Of a stretch of 64,000 nucleotides of DNA, positions 26,362 through 37,300 are shown piece after piece. Source of the DNA: Paraclostridium bifermentans (lineage in GTDB: Bacteria; Bacillota; Clostridia; Peptostreptococcales; Peptostreptococcaceae); the NCBI RefSeq assembly GCF_019916025.1, contig NZ_CP079737.1, positions 434,001 through 498,000 of the forward strand, written 5' to 3'. The stretch's first letter is position 1. The number at the start of each line of letters is the position of its first letter. The translations under genes were made by a program, and so were the position numbers. The notes beneath the pieces were generated by a model. It searched no databases. It was not told the origin of the DNA and saw only the letters and a list, made by a program, of their open reading frames with translations.

Positions 26362-27537
26362 ATGATGAATTATAACTTTGACACTATAATTGATAGAAGT
26401 AATAACTTTGCAGCTAAATGGTCAGAAATGGATAAGAAATATGGAACAAATGATCTTATTCCTATGTGGGTTGCAGATATGGATTTTAAAGCAGCTCCAT
26501 GCATAATAGATGCTTTAAGAAATAGATTAGAACAAGGTATTTATGGATACACAACTAGACCAAATTCTTACAATGAATCAATAGTAAATTGGGTATCTAG
26601 AAGATTTGGATGGAATATAAAAAGTGAATGGCTAGTTTTTAGTCCAGGAGTTATTCCGGCAATTAGTATATTAATACAAGAACTTACTAATGAAGGGGAC
26701 AAGATAATGATACAAGAACCAGTATACAGTCCTTTCAATAGTGTAGTAAAAGATAATAAAAGAGAATTAGTTATAAGCCCTTTAAAGAAACTAGAAGATG
26801 GAAATTATGTTATGGACTATGAAGATATAGAATCTAAAATAAAAGATGTAAAAATATTTATACTTTGTAACCCTCATAATCCAGTTGGTAGAGTTTGGAC
26901 AAAAGAAGAACTAAAGCAATTAGGTGATATATGTATTAAGCACAATGTAAAAGTTATTTCAGATGAGATACATAGTGATATAATTTTCAAAGGTTATAAA
27001 CATATACCTTTTGCATCAATATGTAAGGAATTTGAACAAAATAGTATTACTTGTATGGCTCCTACTAAAACGTTCAATATAGCAGGACTTCAAATGTCTC
27101 AAGTTATACTTCCTAACGAAGATGATTACAAAGCACTAGATTCAGCTTTTGCAAGAATAGATATTAGAAGAAATAATGCATTTAGTTTAGTTGCAACAGA
27201 ATCAGCATATAACAATGGAGAAGAATGGCTAACAGATTTTATTGATTATTTAGAAGGTAATATGGATTTTGCAGTTGATTATATTGAGAAAAATATGCCT
27301 AAGTTAAAGGTAAGAAAACCACAAGGAACTTACTTATTATGGGTAGATTTTAGTGAACTTGGATTAAGTGATGAAGAAGTTGCCAAGTTTTTAGTAGAAA
27401 ATGCTAAAGTTGCATTAAACAATGGACCTTCATTTGGGATAGGTGGACAAGGATATCAAAGAATAAACTTAGCTTGCCCTAGGTCTATGGTTGAAGAAGC
27501 TTTAACAAGAATAAAAAATGCTATAGATTTATTATAA
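26362..27537 (+). CDS. patB: PatB/MalY-type PLP-dependent cystathionine beta-lyase (aminotransferase fold)
   Basis: 391 residues, fold-type I PLP enzyme. Signatures are the N-terminal MWVADMDFKAAPCI, substrate-side YGYTTRP, CNPHNPVGRVW, ISDEIHSDIIF, and the PLP lysine region TKTFNIAGLQ, followed by the conserved C-terminal arginine (RINLACPR). The family cleaves C-S bonds in cystathionine or cysteine, giving pyruvate, ammonia and a thiol or sulfide. GGAGGT lies upstream; ATG 26362 or 26365 would both fit. It is driven by a sigma-54 promoter and probably cotranscribed with nhaC, so sulfur amino acid breakdown may be linked to ion balance. Confidence 0.9.
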   Translation: MMNYNFDTIIDRSNNFAAKWSEMDKKYGTNDLIPMWVADMDFKAAPCIIDALRNRLEQGIYGYTTRPNSYNESIVNWVSRRFGWNIKSEWLVFSPGVIPAISILIQELTNEGDKIMIQEPVYSPFNSVVKDNKRELVISPLKKLEDGNYVMDYEDIESKIKDVKIFILCNPHNPVGRVWTKEELKQLGDICIKHNVKVISDEIHSDIIFKGYKHIPFASICKEFEQNSITCMAPTKTFNIAGLQMSQVILPNEDDYKALDSAFARIDIRRNNAFSLVATESAYNNGEEWLTDFIDYLEGNMDFAVDYIEKNMPKLKVRKPQGTYLLWVDFSELGLSDEEVAKFLVENAKVALNNGPSFGIGGQGYQRINLACPRSMVEEALTRIKNAIDLL

Positions 27538-27543
27538 AAAACT

Positions 27544-27581
27544 TAGACCTCAAAATTATATAAGAATTATTTTGAGGTCTA
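27544..27581 (+). other. Intercistronic hairpin between patB and nhaC
   Basis: Perfect 13-base-pair stem (27544-27556 with 27569-27581) but no following T-run, so probably an mRNA processing or stability element, or a weak terminator letting some transcription reach nhaC. Confidence 0.55.
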
Positions 27582-27640
27582 TATCTTAAGGGTTATGAAA
27601 ACGATACCAAAAAATAATTGAAAAGAAAGGAAGTTTCCCC

Positions 27641-29077
27641 ATGTGTAAAAATGTTGAAAAAAAGAAACCTACATTTAGATTTGCAATTTTAGTTATGCTT
27701 GCGATTATATCTTTGACTACAGTTGGAATGGTTGTATTTAAAGCATCTATAACAACTATGTTCTTATTATCTTGGCTAATAGTTGTTCCGGCGGCTATGA
27801 AATTAGGTTATACAAATAGTGAAATTGAAGAATTTGGATTTTCTGTGGGAAAAGATGCGTTTCAGTCTAACTTAATTATATTATCGGTTGGGGTATTAAT
27901 TGCTACATGGATAGCAGCAGGAACAATACCAACTATTGTATATAGCGGGCTTACGATAATAACACCTAAATATTTTTTACTAACAGCATTAATAGTATGT
28001 TCTCTTACATCTATAGCAACAGGTACATCATGGGGAACTTTAGGAACTTCAGGTATTGCTTTAATGAGCATAGGGACAAGCATGGGAGTTCCAGCTGGAC
28101 TTACAGCCGGAGCTATTATATCAGGAGCATTCTTTGGAGATAAAATATCTCCATTATCAGATTCTACAAATTTAGCTGCAGCTGTCTGTAAGACGGATGT
28201 AATAACTCATATAAAACATATGATGTACACTACTGTACCATCATATATAATATGTATAGTTTTATACACTGTAATTGGATTTAAATATGCAAACAATACA
28301 ATCGATTATAATCAAATCAATGAAGTTATAAATGTTTTAAAAGCTAATTTTAATATAGGATTCATTGCATTACTTCCTATAATTTTTTTACTTATATTGC
28401 TTTTATTACAGAAACCACCAATAGTTTCTATACTAGCTTCTGCTATTCTTGGTGGAGTTATAGCTGTTCTTCAAGAAGGAGAGAAAATAGGAGATTTACT
28501 AAATTATATGTTAAATGGATATTCGGTAGATACAGGACTTGAATATGCAGATAAACTATTAAATCGCGGTGGAATGATGAGTATGGCAGAAACTGTATTA
28601 CTAGTATTTATAGTTTTTGTTATAGCAGGGATACTTCAAAAAACTGGATTCTTAGAAGTTTTACTACAACCTATGATTGAAAAAATTGGGAACTCTAGAA
28701 CTAAGTTAGTAGGAGCAACATTTATAACTAGTTATTTTGCAAATGCATTTAGTTCTTCGATGATGTTTACGTCTGTATTTGTAGGAACTGTTATGTCACC
28801 TTTATATAAAGAATTCAAATTAAAACCAGAAAATTTATCTAGAATAATAGAAGATACAGCAACTCTTGGAGGACCATTAATTCCATGGAATTCAAATGCA
28901 ATATTTTGTAGCCAAACATTAGGTGTGAGCCCATTTGATTTTATACCATATTGTTTTTTAAGTTGGATAACTCCAATCATTTCATTTACTTATGGAGTTA
29001 CAGGTTTTTCTATGAAAAAATATACAGATGAAGAACTTAGAGAAATTAGCGAACTTGAAGTTGCAGATAACCTATAG
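27641..29077 (+). CDS. nhaC: Na+/H+ antiporter, NhaC family
   Basis: 478 residues with about 11-12 membrane helices. NhaC-type signatures include TSIATGTSWGTLGTSGIALMSIG, the ion-site segment GAFFGDKISPLSDSTNLAAAV and the late GGPLIPWNSNAIFCSQTLGV. It exchanges sodium for protons, or in some relatives a carboxylate or amino acid pair. It follows patB by 103 bases with no clear promoter of its own. A role in exporting or importing patB substrates or products is possible; some NhaC-like proteins are amino acid or malate/lactate exchangers. Confidence 0.9.
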   Translation: MCKNVEKKKPTFRFAILVMLAIISLTTVGMVVFKASITTMFLLSWLIVVPAAMKLGYTNSEIEEFGFSVGKDAFQSNLIILSVGVLIATWIAAGTIPTIVYSGLTIITPKYFLLTALIVCSLTSIATGTSWGTLGTSGIALMSIGTSMGVPAGLTAGAIISGAFFGDKISPLSDSTNLAAAVCKTDVITHIKHMMYTTVPSYIICIVLYTVIGFKYANNTIDYNQINEVINVLKANFNIGFIALLPIIFLLILLLLQKPPIVSILASAILGGVIAVLQEGEKIGDLLNYMLNGYSVDTGLEYADKLLNRGGMMSMAETVLLVFIVFVIAGILQKTGFLEVLLQPMIEKIGNSRTKLVGATFITSYFANAFSSSMMFTSVFVGTVMSPLYKEFKLKPENLSRIIEDTATLGGPLIPWNSNAIFCSQTLGVSPFDFIPYCFLSWITPIISFTYGVTGFSMKKYTDEELREISELEVADNL

Positions 29078-29104
29078 TAGTTTATAATTATATAAATTTA
29101 AGTT

Positions 29105-29140
29105 AAAAAAGAAGAGGATGATATTCTCTTCTTTTTTATA
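29105..29140 (+). terminator. Terminator of patB-nhaC
   Basis: 12-base-pair stem (29105-29116 with 29126-29137) ending in a T-run. Confidence 0.88.
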
Positions 29141-29241
29141 TTTTAATATGATAGTTATTTAAATTAAGTAGTTTACATATTATTTAATATATTGGATAAA
29201 AAGATATTAAATTTAAATACAAATATTATGGAGAATATTAT

Positions 29242-29742
29242 ATGGAAGTAAATTTAAAAAAAATGAATTGTAAATTATCTTGTTTTGAAGAACTGCCACC
29301 ACTAGAGTATTTCAAGCAATTAAATGTATATCAAAATTTGCATTTAAGTAGTAAAAATTTAGATATTTCAAATATAGAAAATACAAATCCTAAAATAGAA
29401 ATATACTCAACTAAAATAATTGATACAAAGATAACTGAAAGTATAAAAGGTACATCTCTAGAGGGTCAACATTTAAGTGGTAAAAATCTTATTGTTGTAG
29501 GAAATATAAACATGAGTTTAATATTAGAATGCAGTACGAAAGGCAAAAAAAATAAAAATGTTAAAAAGAGAGAAGTTATTAACTTTAATATGCCTTTTAG
29601 TACAGTTATTGTAATACCAGAGGATATATGTGCAACAAATACAATAGATCTAAGATATTTAATTGAAGATATAACCGTTGCTAAAATTAGTTTAAACCAA
29701 GTATTAGTAAGTGTTACTATGTTAATACAGTATATAGACTAA
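29242..29742 (+). CDS. SPOCS-like (DUF3794-type) small protein
   Basis: 166 residues, no signal peptide or membrane helix. Residues about 50-160 follow the layout of SPOCS domains found in spore coat and exosporium morphogenesis proteins: an ETKITESIKGTSLEGQHLSGKNLIVVGNINMSLILEC stretch (usually K..VEGK.i..G.l...i.Y), NFNMPFSTVIVIPEDI (usually F.vPFS.fI.vP), then IEDITVAKISLNQVLVSVTMLI. The match is by pattern and is moderate. Two cysteines lie near the N-terminus (C10, C14). It precedes the DUF11+SPOCS-like gene by 48 bases, so they probably form an operon. A spore-surface scaffold role is inferred. Confidence 0.65.
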   Translation: MEVNLKKMNCKLSCFEELPPLEYFKQLNVYQNLHLSSKNLDISNIENTNPKIEIYSTKIIDTKITESIKGTSLEGQHLSGKNLIVVGNINMSLILECSTKGKKNKNVKKREVINFNMPFSTVIVIPEDICATNTIDLRYLIEDITVAKISLNQVLVSVTMLIQYID

Positions 29743-29790
29743 TGTAATATTTATTAAAATATAACTATACAAAATAGAAAAGGTGATTCA

Positions 29791-30717
29791 ATGAGGGTTG
29801 TCAATGAGTGTAGGGTTGATTTTAAATATAGATTAACTGAGGATAGTCCATTAGTGACTAGAACAAATTTTAGCAATGTAGTATCAACAGAAATAGTGAA
29901 AGATATGTTGCATGTAGAAAAATTTGTAGATAAAAAATGCACATATGCATTTGATATACTAACATATAGTATAGTTATAACTAATACAAGTAATTTCACG
30001 ATTACAAATGTGTTCTTTAAAGATAAAATACCAAAAGGAACTGTTTTTATAGAAAATTCAGTAAAAGTGGATGATATCAAAAAAAGATGTTTAAGACCTG
30101 ATAGTGGTTTTTATATAAATAAAATTAAATATAGAAGTAGTGTAATTATAAGATTTAAGGTGATAGTTTTACCTCAATGTTTCACACAAACAATAACAAA
30201 CTTTTCAACTATACAGCAAAATCATATATTAAATATAGAGGAAGAGCCTGTTAAATTAAATATTGATAGTAATATTGTAAGTAGTGAATTTCAACGAAAA
30301 GTATTTAAACAAATAAACATATGTGAGAATATAAGGCTAAAAAAAGATATTGTTAAAATTTTAAAATATGAGGTTAATGTAAAAGTCTTAAAATCAAAAA
30401 TAGTAGATAGTCCAATTAATAGAATTAATCAAAAAAATAAATCTAATATGTGCAACTTAGTTGTTATTGGATCGATAGATTATAAAATACATTTTTTATC
30501 TGAAAATAAACAAAATAATAATGCAAATATGATTAGATATCAATTTGGATTTTCGTCATATTTAATGACACCTATAGGAATTGCATACATAAAGAATGAA
30601 AATATAAAAGTTAATGTGAATTATGCTTCAGCAAATTTAATAAATAAAAATTTGATAGTTACTAGCACAAATTTATATATGTATTTTGAAAATAATTTAA
30701 ACACAAATAAAAAATAA
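29791..30717 (+). CDS. DUF11 + SPOCS-like two-domain protein
   Basis: 308 residues, no signal peptide or anchor. Residues about 35-145 are one DUF11-type repeat: VEKFVDKKCTYAFDILTYSIVITNTSNFTITNVFFKDKIPKGTVFIENSVKVD, then VIIRFKVIVLPQC, the same pattern as in the giant protein at 34397. Residues about 190-305 resemble the upstream SPOCS-like protein: KSKIVDSPIN, MCNLVVIGSIDYKIHFL, YQFGFSSYLMTPIGI, LIVTSTNLYMYF. The combination joins a repeat used in surface fibres to a domain used in spore coat assembly, so it could connect the long DUF11 proteins to the coat or exosporium. That role is inference. A bidirectional terminator follows. Confidence 0.72.
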   Translation: MRVVNECRVDFKYRLTEDSPLVTRTNFSNVVSTEIVKDMLHVEKFVDKKCTYAFDILTYSIVITNTSNFTITNVFFKDKIPKGTVFIENSVKVDDIKKRCLRPDSGFYINKIKYRSSVIIRFKVIVLPQCFTQTITNFSTIQQNHILNIEEEPVKLNIDSNIVSSEFQRKVFKQINICENIRLKKDIVKILKYEVNVKVLKSKIVDSPINRINQKNKSNMCNLVVIGSIDYKIHFLSENKQNNNANMIRYQFGFSSYLMTPIGIAYIKNENIKVNVNYASANLINKNLIVTSTNLYMYFENNLNTNKK

Positions 30718-30767
30718 ACTCCCTTATATAAACATTTAAAAATAGCTTTATATAAGGGAGTTTTTTT
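30716..30767. terminator. Bidirectional terminator between the two DUF11-type genes
   Basis: Long stem (about 17 base pairs; AAACTCCCTTATATAAA on the left) with T-run right and A-rich left flank, right after the stop of one gene and before the stop of the opposite gene. Confidence 0.9.
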
Positions 30768-30770
30768 ACT

Positions 30771-33700
30771 TTAAAAACTTGGATCTATATTTAATACAGT
30801 TTTCTCAGGGTAAGGATTAGTAACTGACTTAGCAGTCACTATAAAGTCATATCTAGTTCCAAGTGGATTATTTGAAGGAATTAAAGCATTTATTTGAATA
30901 ATCTTAGTTGTACTAGGTGCTAAATTTGACATTATAGGTAATGTTTGTTGATAGAGTGTATTTTTTGGAACATCAGATATTTTAACGTTATCGATATAAA
31001 GCGTGTAAGGTATTCCTACCTTTTGTATGATTAATGTGAAATCATCGTAACCTCCACCTGTATTTTTGAAGTAGTCTAGTATAACAGCAGTATTACCAGG
31101 TTGTGTAACTATAAATGAAGTAGAGTCATTTATTTTAGTTAAAGGATCTGGAGTAAGTGATACACCAGGAACTAAAGTACAAGTTATGATATTACTTTTT
31201 TCACCACTGTAAACTTTTGAAGTTGATATATCATTATAGTAAGATACAGCAGTTGCTTGTGTAGATATAGAAGTACCAGCTCTAAGTGTTGATTGAGGAA
31301 CTACTGTAAAGTATACATATCCCGTTGTGGAAGCATCTAGTTGTGGTATTGATATAATAATTTTCTTTGAAGTAGAGTTATAAGCAGCAGTGCAAAATAC
31401 TGTAGTATTTATTTCATAAAATAAAAAGTTTCCACTTATAGGTATTTCAACAGTTCCATTTATAAGTTTAATAGCACTATTATTTTGGAAGGTTAATTTA
31501 AACTGCATTACTGAGTTTATATTTATATTTGCATTTTGATTATATACTACAGAGTTAGATTTATCCGTTGCAGTTAAATTTAAAACTAAGTTAGGATGGT
31601 TTATAGCTATAGTTAAACTTTTACTAATACTAGAAAAACTTCCTCCTTGAATTTGTTGATATAAACATTGAACAGTATTAGATTGAGTTGATGTTGTTGA
31701 ATTTAAACTTTTATTTGCATTAGTAATTTTACATATCATAGTATAATTAATTGTTTGTATATCGTTTCTAGCATCTATAGTACCTTCACTAGGGAATGTT
31801 ACTACATTAGAAGAAACTGTTGGAGTAATAGGAATATTGTTTCTTGTAGTTGGCCCTAAATAAGATTGACCTCCACTTGGTAGAGTATCTTTTAGATATA
31901 GACCATAAGCAATAGTTCCTTGAGGAACAGTAACTCCTATTAAATAAGTTATATTAGATCCAACTTTAAATAAATCTGATATATTAGTTTTTGAAAGTGA
32001 TATAGCTAATGAAGATAAAGTTATAGATGCAGTTTTTATAAGATTAGAGTACTGATAATTTGAAGAACCTTCCTCATAAATTTGTGAGTAAGGATTTGTA
32101 TTAGTAGCTGTGGTTGTTATGTTGACTCCAGGAGCTAATACAGAGCTTATTGTAACCTTATAAGTTAAGGTTAAGGATTGACCAGGAGCTAACTTGCTTA
32201 TGCTTACAACTATATTATTATTTTGTATATTTATAGAAGAATAACTTCCTGAACCACTAACCTTTAAACTACTTGAGTCAAGTGTAAACCATGATGATAA
32301 AGTATCACTAAGTGTAAAGTTAAATGCATCTGTTTCAGTTCCTAAGTTATTAGTATTAGATATAGTAACTGAGTAGGTATAAATTTCATTTGATTTTATA
32401 GCATTTTTATTAGGACCATTTACAGATTTAGTTAATTGTAAATTTGGAGTACCTATATTAAAGTTTACTTGTGATCTATTGCTATAAGCATATCCATATG
32501 TGTTTGTTCCCTTTAACTTCATTAGGTTTGCATTTTGTGTAGATGAACCTAGTTGAGCTATTGGAACTTTAAAGTTAATTGTAGCGGATGACAACCCTGG
32601 AATGTCACCATAATAAAAGTCTACACCATGAGGACTTATAAGTTTAGGAGAAGCAATTGGATTATATCCTGTGTATACATAATTTAAGTTATTTATAGGG
32701 TCAGCTGAAAGAGGAAAGAAATCATCTATATAAACTTCTTTTTGAATAGCTTTCAAGTTTGAAGCATTATATGATAATAAATATTCAGCTAAATCCCCTG
32801 GAGCTAGGGTATTTATATTCTTAGGAGTTCCATCTTTATAGTATCCTTTTACAAATTGTTTTGTTATAGAACCCACACTTATACTAGAAGATACACTAGA
32901 ATTATCTGTTACTGTAGATAATGGACCAATAAGAATACCTGATATATTTGTAGTAGCTAAAAATGGGTCAGATGCAACTACAGGAAGATTTAAGGATTGA
33001 CTGTCTTTTTTATATCTATAGTAGCTATCAACTTTTGCAGATATCGTAATAGTTTTAGTTGAGTTTTGAGTAGCTAAGCTAAAGTTATAAGTTAAATTAA
33101 ATCCTTGAAGTATTGGGTCATCAACAACAGATGTAGGTGTTGATGAACTAGAAATATAATATATTCCATCTGGTAAAAAATAATTAACAACTATATTTTG
33201 AATATTATAATACTGACCAACTTTATATACATAAGTGTATGTTACGGCGCTTTGAACATCTACCAAGCTTTTACTTATAGATGTAGTAATGATTAAATCC
33301 ATAGCAGAAAAGCTAGTATTGCTATCTGAACTTGAAACAACAAGTGGATCAGCTGAGTTCATATTTATAAGCATGTTTAATTGGGTTCCGTGAACTATAA
33401 AATTGCCTTGATTATTATTATATTGATTCCAAACAGCATAATTAAAAGTTAAAGTTGTTGTACTACTTACTGACAAATTAATGTTTCCATAATAAATTTG
33501 AGTATAAATTTTACCATTTATACTTATTACGCTTATAGTAGGATTTATAAATTTTGATGAATCTGTACCTGATACATTAATGTTTCCTATATATCTAATA
33601 CCATCTTCTAATAAAATAGATATATTTACTAAAGATGTAGAATTGGAATTATTATAAAACTTACAAGTAGCGGTATTAATTTGAGTATAATCATTTAAAG

Positions 33701-34205
33701 AAGCTGAAGTACCTGCTCCTTTTAACACCTTACCTGCAGTAGAAATCGTACTATAAAATCTGACAGTCTTAAATGTCATATCTATTTGTTGAGTTAAAAC
33801 TTCATTTCCTATATCATAAATTCCTCTTGGCATAGTATCAACTTGACAAGAAACAGTGATCCCTGAAAATGTGTAGTCAAAGGGAATCACTGTTCCGTTT
33901 TTAAATTTAGTATTACATTTTACAGTTATAGAAAAAGTGTAATCAACTTCAAGTGGAGCTAAATCTTTTAAATTAACCCAAGAATAAGTAATACTATTAT
34001 CTGCATTAGTTACACTAGATGTTTGGGTTATAGTTGAGCTGGAAAGGACCATACCATCAGGTAATTTTAAAAATAAGCCTAAATTATATAACCTTTGAGA
34101 TGTACTTAGATTTTTAATTTTTATATTAAATGTAGCTGTATTGCCGACCAATATAGGTATATTTTGGGTTTTATCAATAGTCATATTTAGTATATTTGAA
34201 GACAT
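30771..34205 (-). CDS. Large DUF11-type repeat protein (1144 residues)
   Basis: Almost wholly beta-strand, Ser/Thr/Asn-rich, built of about eight immunoglobulin-like units of 130-150 residues of the DUF11 type (for example LQLTKSVNGPNKNAIKSNEIYTYSVTISNTNN, LAISLSKTNISDLFKVGSNITYLIGV, LSKLAPGQSLTLTYKV-like ends). Repeats are far more diverged than in the 34397 protein. It has no signal peptide, membrane helix, LPXTG or S-layer-homology domain. AAGGAG precedes the ATG at 34205. It is divergently transcribed from the giant DUF11 gene with a 191-base shared upstream region, suggesting joint control. A spore-surface or appendage structural role is inferred; adhesin-like secretion by another route cannot be excluded. 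Confidence 0.8.
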   Translation of the reverse strand: MSSNILNMTIDKTQNIPILVGNTATFNIKIKNLSTSQRLYNLGLFLKLPDGMVLSSSTITQTSSVTNADNSITYSWVNLKDLAPLEVDYTFSITVKCNTKFKNGTVIPFDYTFSGITVSCQVDTMPRGIYDIGNEVLTQQIDMTFKTVRFYSTISTAGKVLKGAGTSASLNDYTQINTATCKFYNNSNSTSLVNISILLEDGIRYIGNINVSGTDSSKFINPTISVISINGKIYTQIYYGNINLSVSSTTTLTFNYAVWNQYNNNQGNFIVHGTQLNMLINMNSADPLVVSSSDSNTSFSAMDLIITTSISKSLVDVQSAVTYTYVYKVGQYYNIQNIVVNYFLPDGIYYISSSSTPTSVVDDPILQGFNLTYNFSLATQNSTKTITISAKVDSYYRYKKDSQSLNLPVVASDPFLATTNISGILIGPLSTVTDNSSVSSSISVGSITKQFVKGYYKDGTPKNINTLAPGDLAEYLLSYNASNLKAIQKEVYIDDFFPLSADPINNLNYVYTGYNPIASPKLISPHGVDFYYGDIPGLSSATINFKVPIAQLGSSTQNANLMKLKGTNTYGYAYSNRSQVNFNIGTPNLQLTKSVNGPNKNAIKSNEIYTYSVTISNTNNLGTETDAFNFTLSDTLSSWFTLDSSSLKVSGSGSYSSINIQNNNIVVSISKLAPGQSLTLTYKVTISSVLAPGVNITTTATNTNPYSQIYEEGSSNYQYSNLIKTASITLSSLAISLSKTNISDLFKVGSNITYLIGVTVPQGTIAYGLYLKDTLPSGGQSYLGPTTRNNIPITPTVSSNVVTFPSEGTIDARNDIQTINYTMICKITNANKSLNSTTSTQSNTVQCLYQQIQGGSFSSISKSLTIAINHPNLVLNLTATDKSNSVVYNQNANININSVMQFKLTFQNNSAIKLINGTVEIPISGNFLFYEINTTVFCTAAYNSTSKKIIISIPQLDASTTGYVYFTVVPQSTLRAGTSISTQATAVSYYNDISTSKVYSGEKSNIITCTLVPGVSLTPDPLTKINDSTSFIVTQPGNTAVILDYFKNTGGGYDDFTLIIQKVGIPYTLYIDNVKISDVPKNTLYQQTLPIMSNLAPSTTKIIQINALIPSNNPLGTRYDFIVTAKSVTNPYPEKTVLNIDPSF

Positions 34206-34396
34206 GAAATCACTCCTTTTAATAGAATATATTCAATCTAAATACTTTGTGATACGACAAATTATTTATAAATAATATTTAGACTAAAAAATGAATAAAT
34301 TAGTCAACTAAAAAGATAAATACCAATAGTATATAGGAGGGTTATTTTAAAGTTATGAAACCTTAAAAGTATAATAGAAAATTAGGAGGAGATATT

Positions 34397-37300
34397 GTGT
34401 CGTTAACACCTAGATTTACAGCTATAGATAAAGCTGTATTAGTAGCTACAGGAAATAGCTTTGTGGTGTGCGGAAGCACTACGGCTACAGGAGCAAATAC
34501 ATCTGATATGATAAAACCGGATGGAAGTACAACAAGAGATTGGTCAGAAGCTGGAAGTACAGCCAATTTAAATATATTATCAAATAGTACAATATTATAT
34601 GCAGAACTTTTATGGTATTCAACTGTAAAAAGTAATGTACAAGGGGCACAAGATCTTAGAAGTATACAAGACAACCCAATAAATTTTATAACTCCAAAAG
34701 GAAGCTATCAAATTTCACCTCAATATACAGATACAAATACAGGCACATCAGGAACTATAGATAGATATAGAGCGGCAGATGTAACATCATATATACAAAA
34801 TTCTTTATCAGGAAATTATACAGTATCAAATGTACCAATAAGTATTCCAGACACAGGATTAAGTAATAGTAGAGCAGGATGGACTCTTTCAGTAGTTTAT
34901 AGAAATGACAGCTTACCACCTCAAAAGGTAATATACTTATCAGGGATATCAGTAGCTAAACCAGGATCTCCTTTACAAACAACTATTTCAGGATTTACAA
35001 CAAGCGCAGATATTTCAAAGCTTAAAGGAAGTGCATTTATATCGTGTGCAAATGGCGAACCTATAAATGGTAATGACTTTTCTTACGCAGGGCCTTCTTT
35101 TGCAGAACTTAGTAATATAGGAAACTCAGTAGACAGTCCGAATCCAAATCCTGGAACGGCACCAAACAATCCAGGAAATAACTTCTTTTCAGGATTAATA
35201 AATGTAGTTAATCCATTAAATAGCAATAATGGGTTATTAAATATAAGTGGAACTAACGGAAGTAACAATCATGATGGGTTTGTTCCTACTCAAAAATTAG
35301 GGGCTAGAAATAAATGGGATATAACTAATGTAGATATAACTAAAACTTTGATACCAAATCAAACATTACTAGCAGGGCAAGTAAACTCAGCGGAGACAGG
35401 AGATGGAGTACAACTTTTAGCAGTGGGAACACAATTAAATGTAAATGCACCTAATATGATAGTAAAACTAGATGCATACGATATAGATGGAGATGGAGAG
35501 TATAATATACAAGTTGGAGAGCCATTAGTATACGCATTAAGCATAAAAAATGATGGTGCAGTAGATGCTAACAATGTTATTATATCAGCTAATTTAGATT
35601 CAAGTACTACATTTATACCAGGGTCTGTAACTGTAAACGAAGTTTCATATCCATCAGCAAATATATCTGCAGGAATAAATCTAGGAACGATACCATCTAA
35701 AGGGGTTAAAAATGTATTATTTACAGTTAGAGTGGCTTCAGTACCAACTGGAGGGTTGCTTCATCAAAATGTAAATTATAATTATCAATTTATATCAGGA
35801 ATGGATAATATAACAAATTATGCAACTACAAATACTATAGAAGTAATTGTTCAAGATGGATTATTGTCAATTTCAAAATCTTCATCAAAATCAACGGCAG
35901 TTGTTGGAGATAATATAACTTATACAGTTGATATAAAAAATATTGGAACAGAAATAGCTAAAGACTTATTTTTCCAAGATAAAATAGATTTAAATTGTTC
36001 ATTTGTAGATGGAAGTGTAATTATTGATGGAACGGAATACACAGAGTATAATCCTGTAAATGGAATAGTACTTCCAAATTTACCTGTAGGAGTATCTACA
36101 AAAATAGTTTTCCAATGTAAGGTAAACTCACTACCAGCTTCGACTAAGGTATATAATAACTCATGTATTTCATTTGGATATATATTTAATCAGTATGGAT
36201 ATTTAAGAGAAAAAACTATATTTAGTAATACTACATCTACAACAATTCAGTATGTTGAAGTAATAGGAGAAAGATGTAATAATAATAATTATCCAAAAGT
36301 AGGAGATACGGTAACTTATACATTGAGCTTGACTAATACAGGTAATATAAATGCAAATAATGTTCAAGTACTAGAACCAACAATACCAGGTGCAAGCTTT
36401 GTAAATGGAAGTGTTAAAATAAATGGAGAAATAGAGCCAACACTAAATCCATTTAATGGATTTGATTTGCCTGATCCAATTCAACCTAAAGAAACAACTG
36501 AGGTGGAATATAAAGTTTTAATAAATGAACTTAATCCAGCCAATTTAATAGAAAATATAGCTCAAGTTCCATTTAAATATCAAATATCTACTGAAAGTGG
36601 AGTTATACAATCAGAGAAAGATTCTAATAAAGTAGATACAATTGCAAATTATACATGTATGAATATTGTAGAGAGTGTTGACAAGGATTATGCAACTGTA
36701 AATGATATTTTATACTACAAAGTTGAGATAACTAACAATGGCAACATAAGTTCTACAAATACAGTATTTTTATCTAGTATACAATCAGAAACTTCATTTA
36801 TTGCAGGCTCAGTTAGTATAAATGGAATATCTTATCCTGCATACAATCCTAACCAAGGATTTACATTAGGAACTATTTGTGCAGGCGAAACTGTAGAAGT
36901 TTTATATCAAGTAAGAGTAAACTCAGTACCTAATCCAAATATAGTTTATAATCAATCAGATTTAGTATATAGTTATCAACCAGACCCTAATGGAAGTATA
37001 TTAACAAACACAATTTATAGCAATATTGTTCAAACGATAATAAATAAAGCAGCATATACAGTTACAAAATCTGTAGATAAGGCATATGCACAACCTGGAG
37101 ATTATTTAGTTTATACAACAGTAATTCAAAATACAGGAAATGTAAATTTAACAAATATTAAATTCGTGGATTATTTAGGAGTATATTTATCTTTTTACGA
37201 AGGAAGTTTATATGTTAACGGAATAAATTATCCAAATTATAATCCAAATACACAATTTCCAATAGATAACTTACATCCTGGTGATACTGCGACAATAGTA

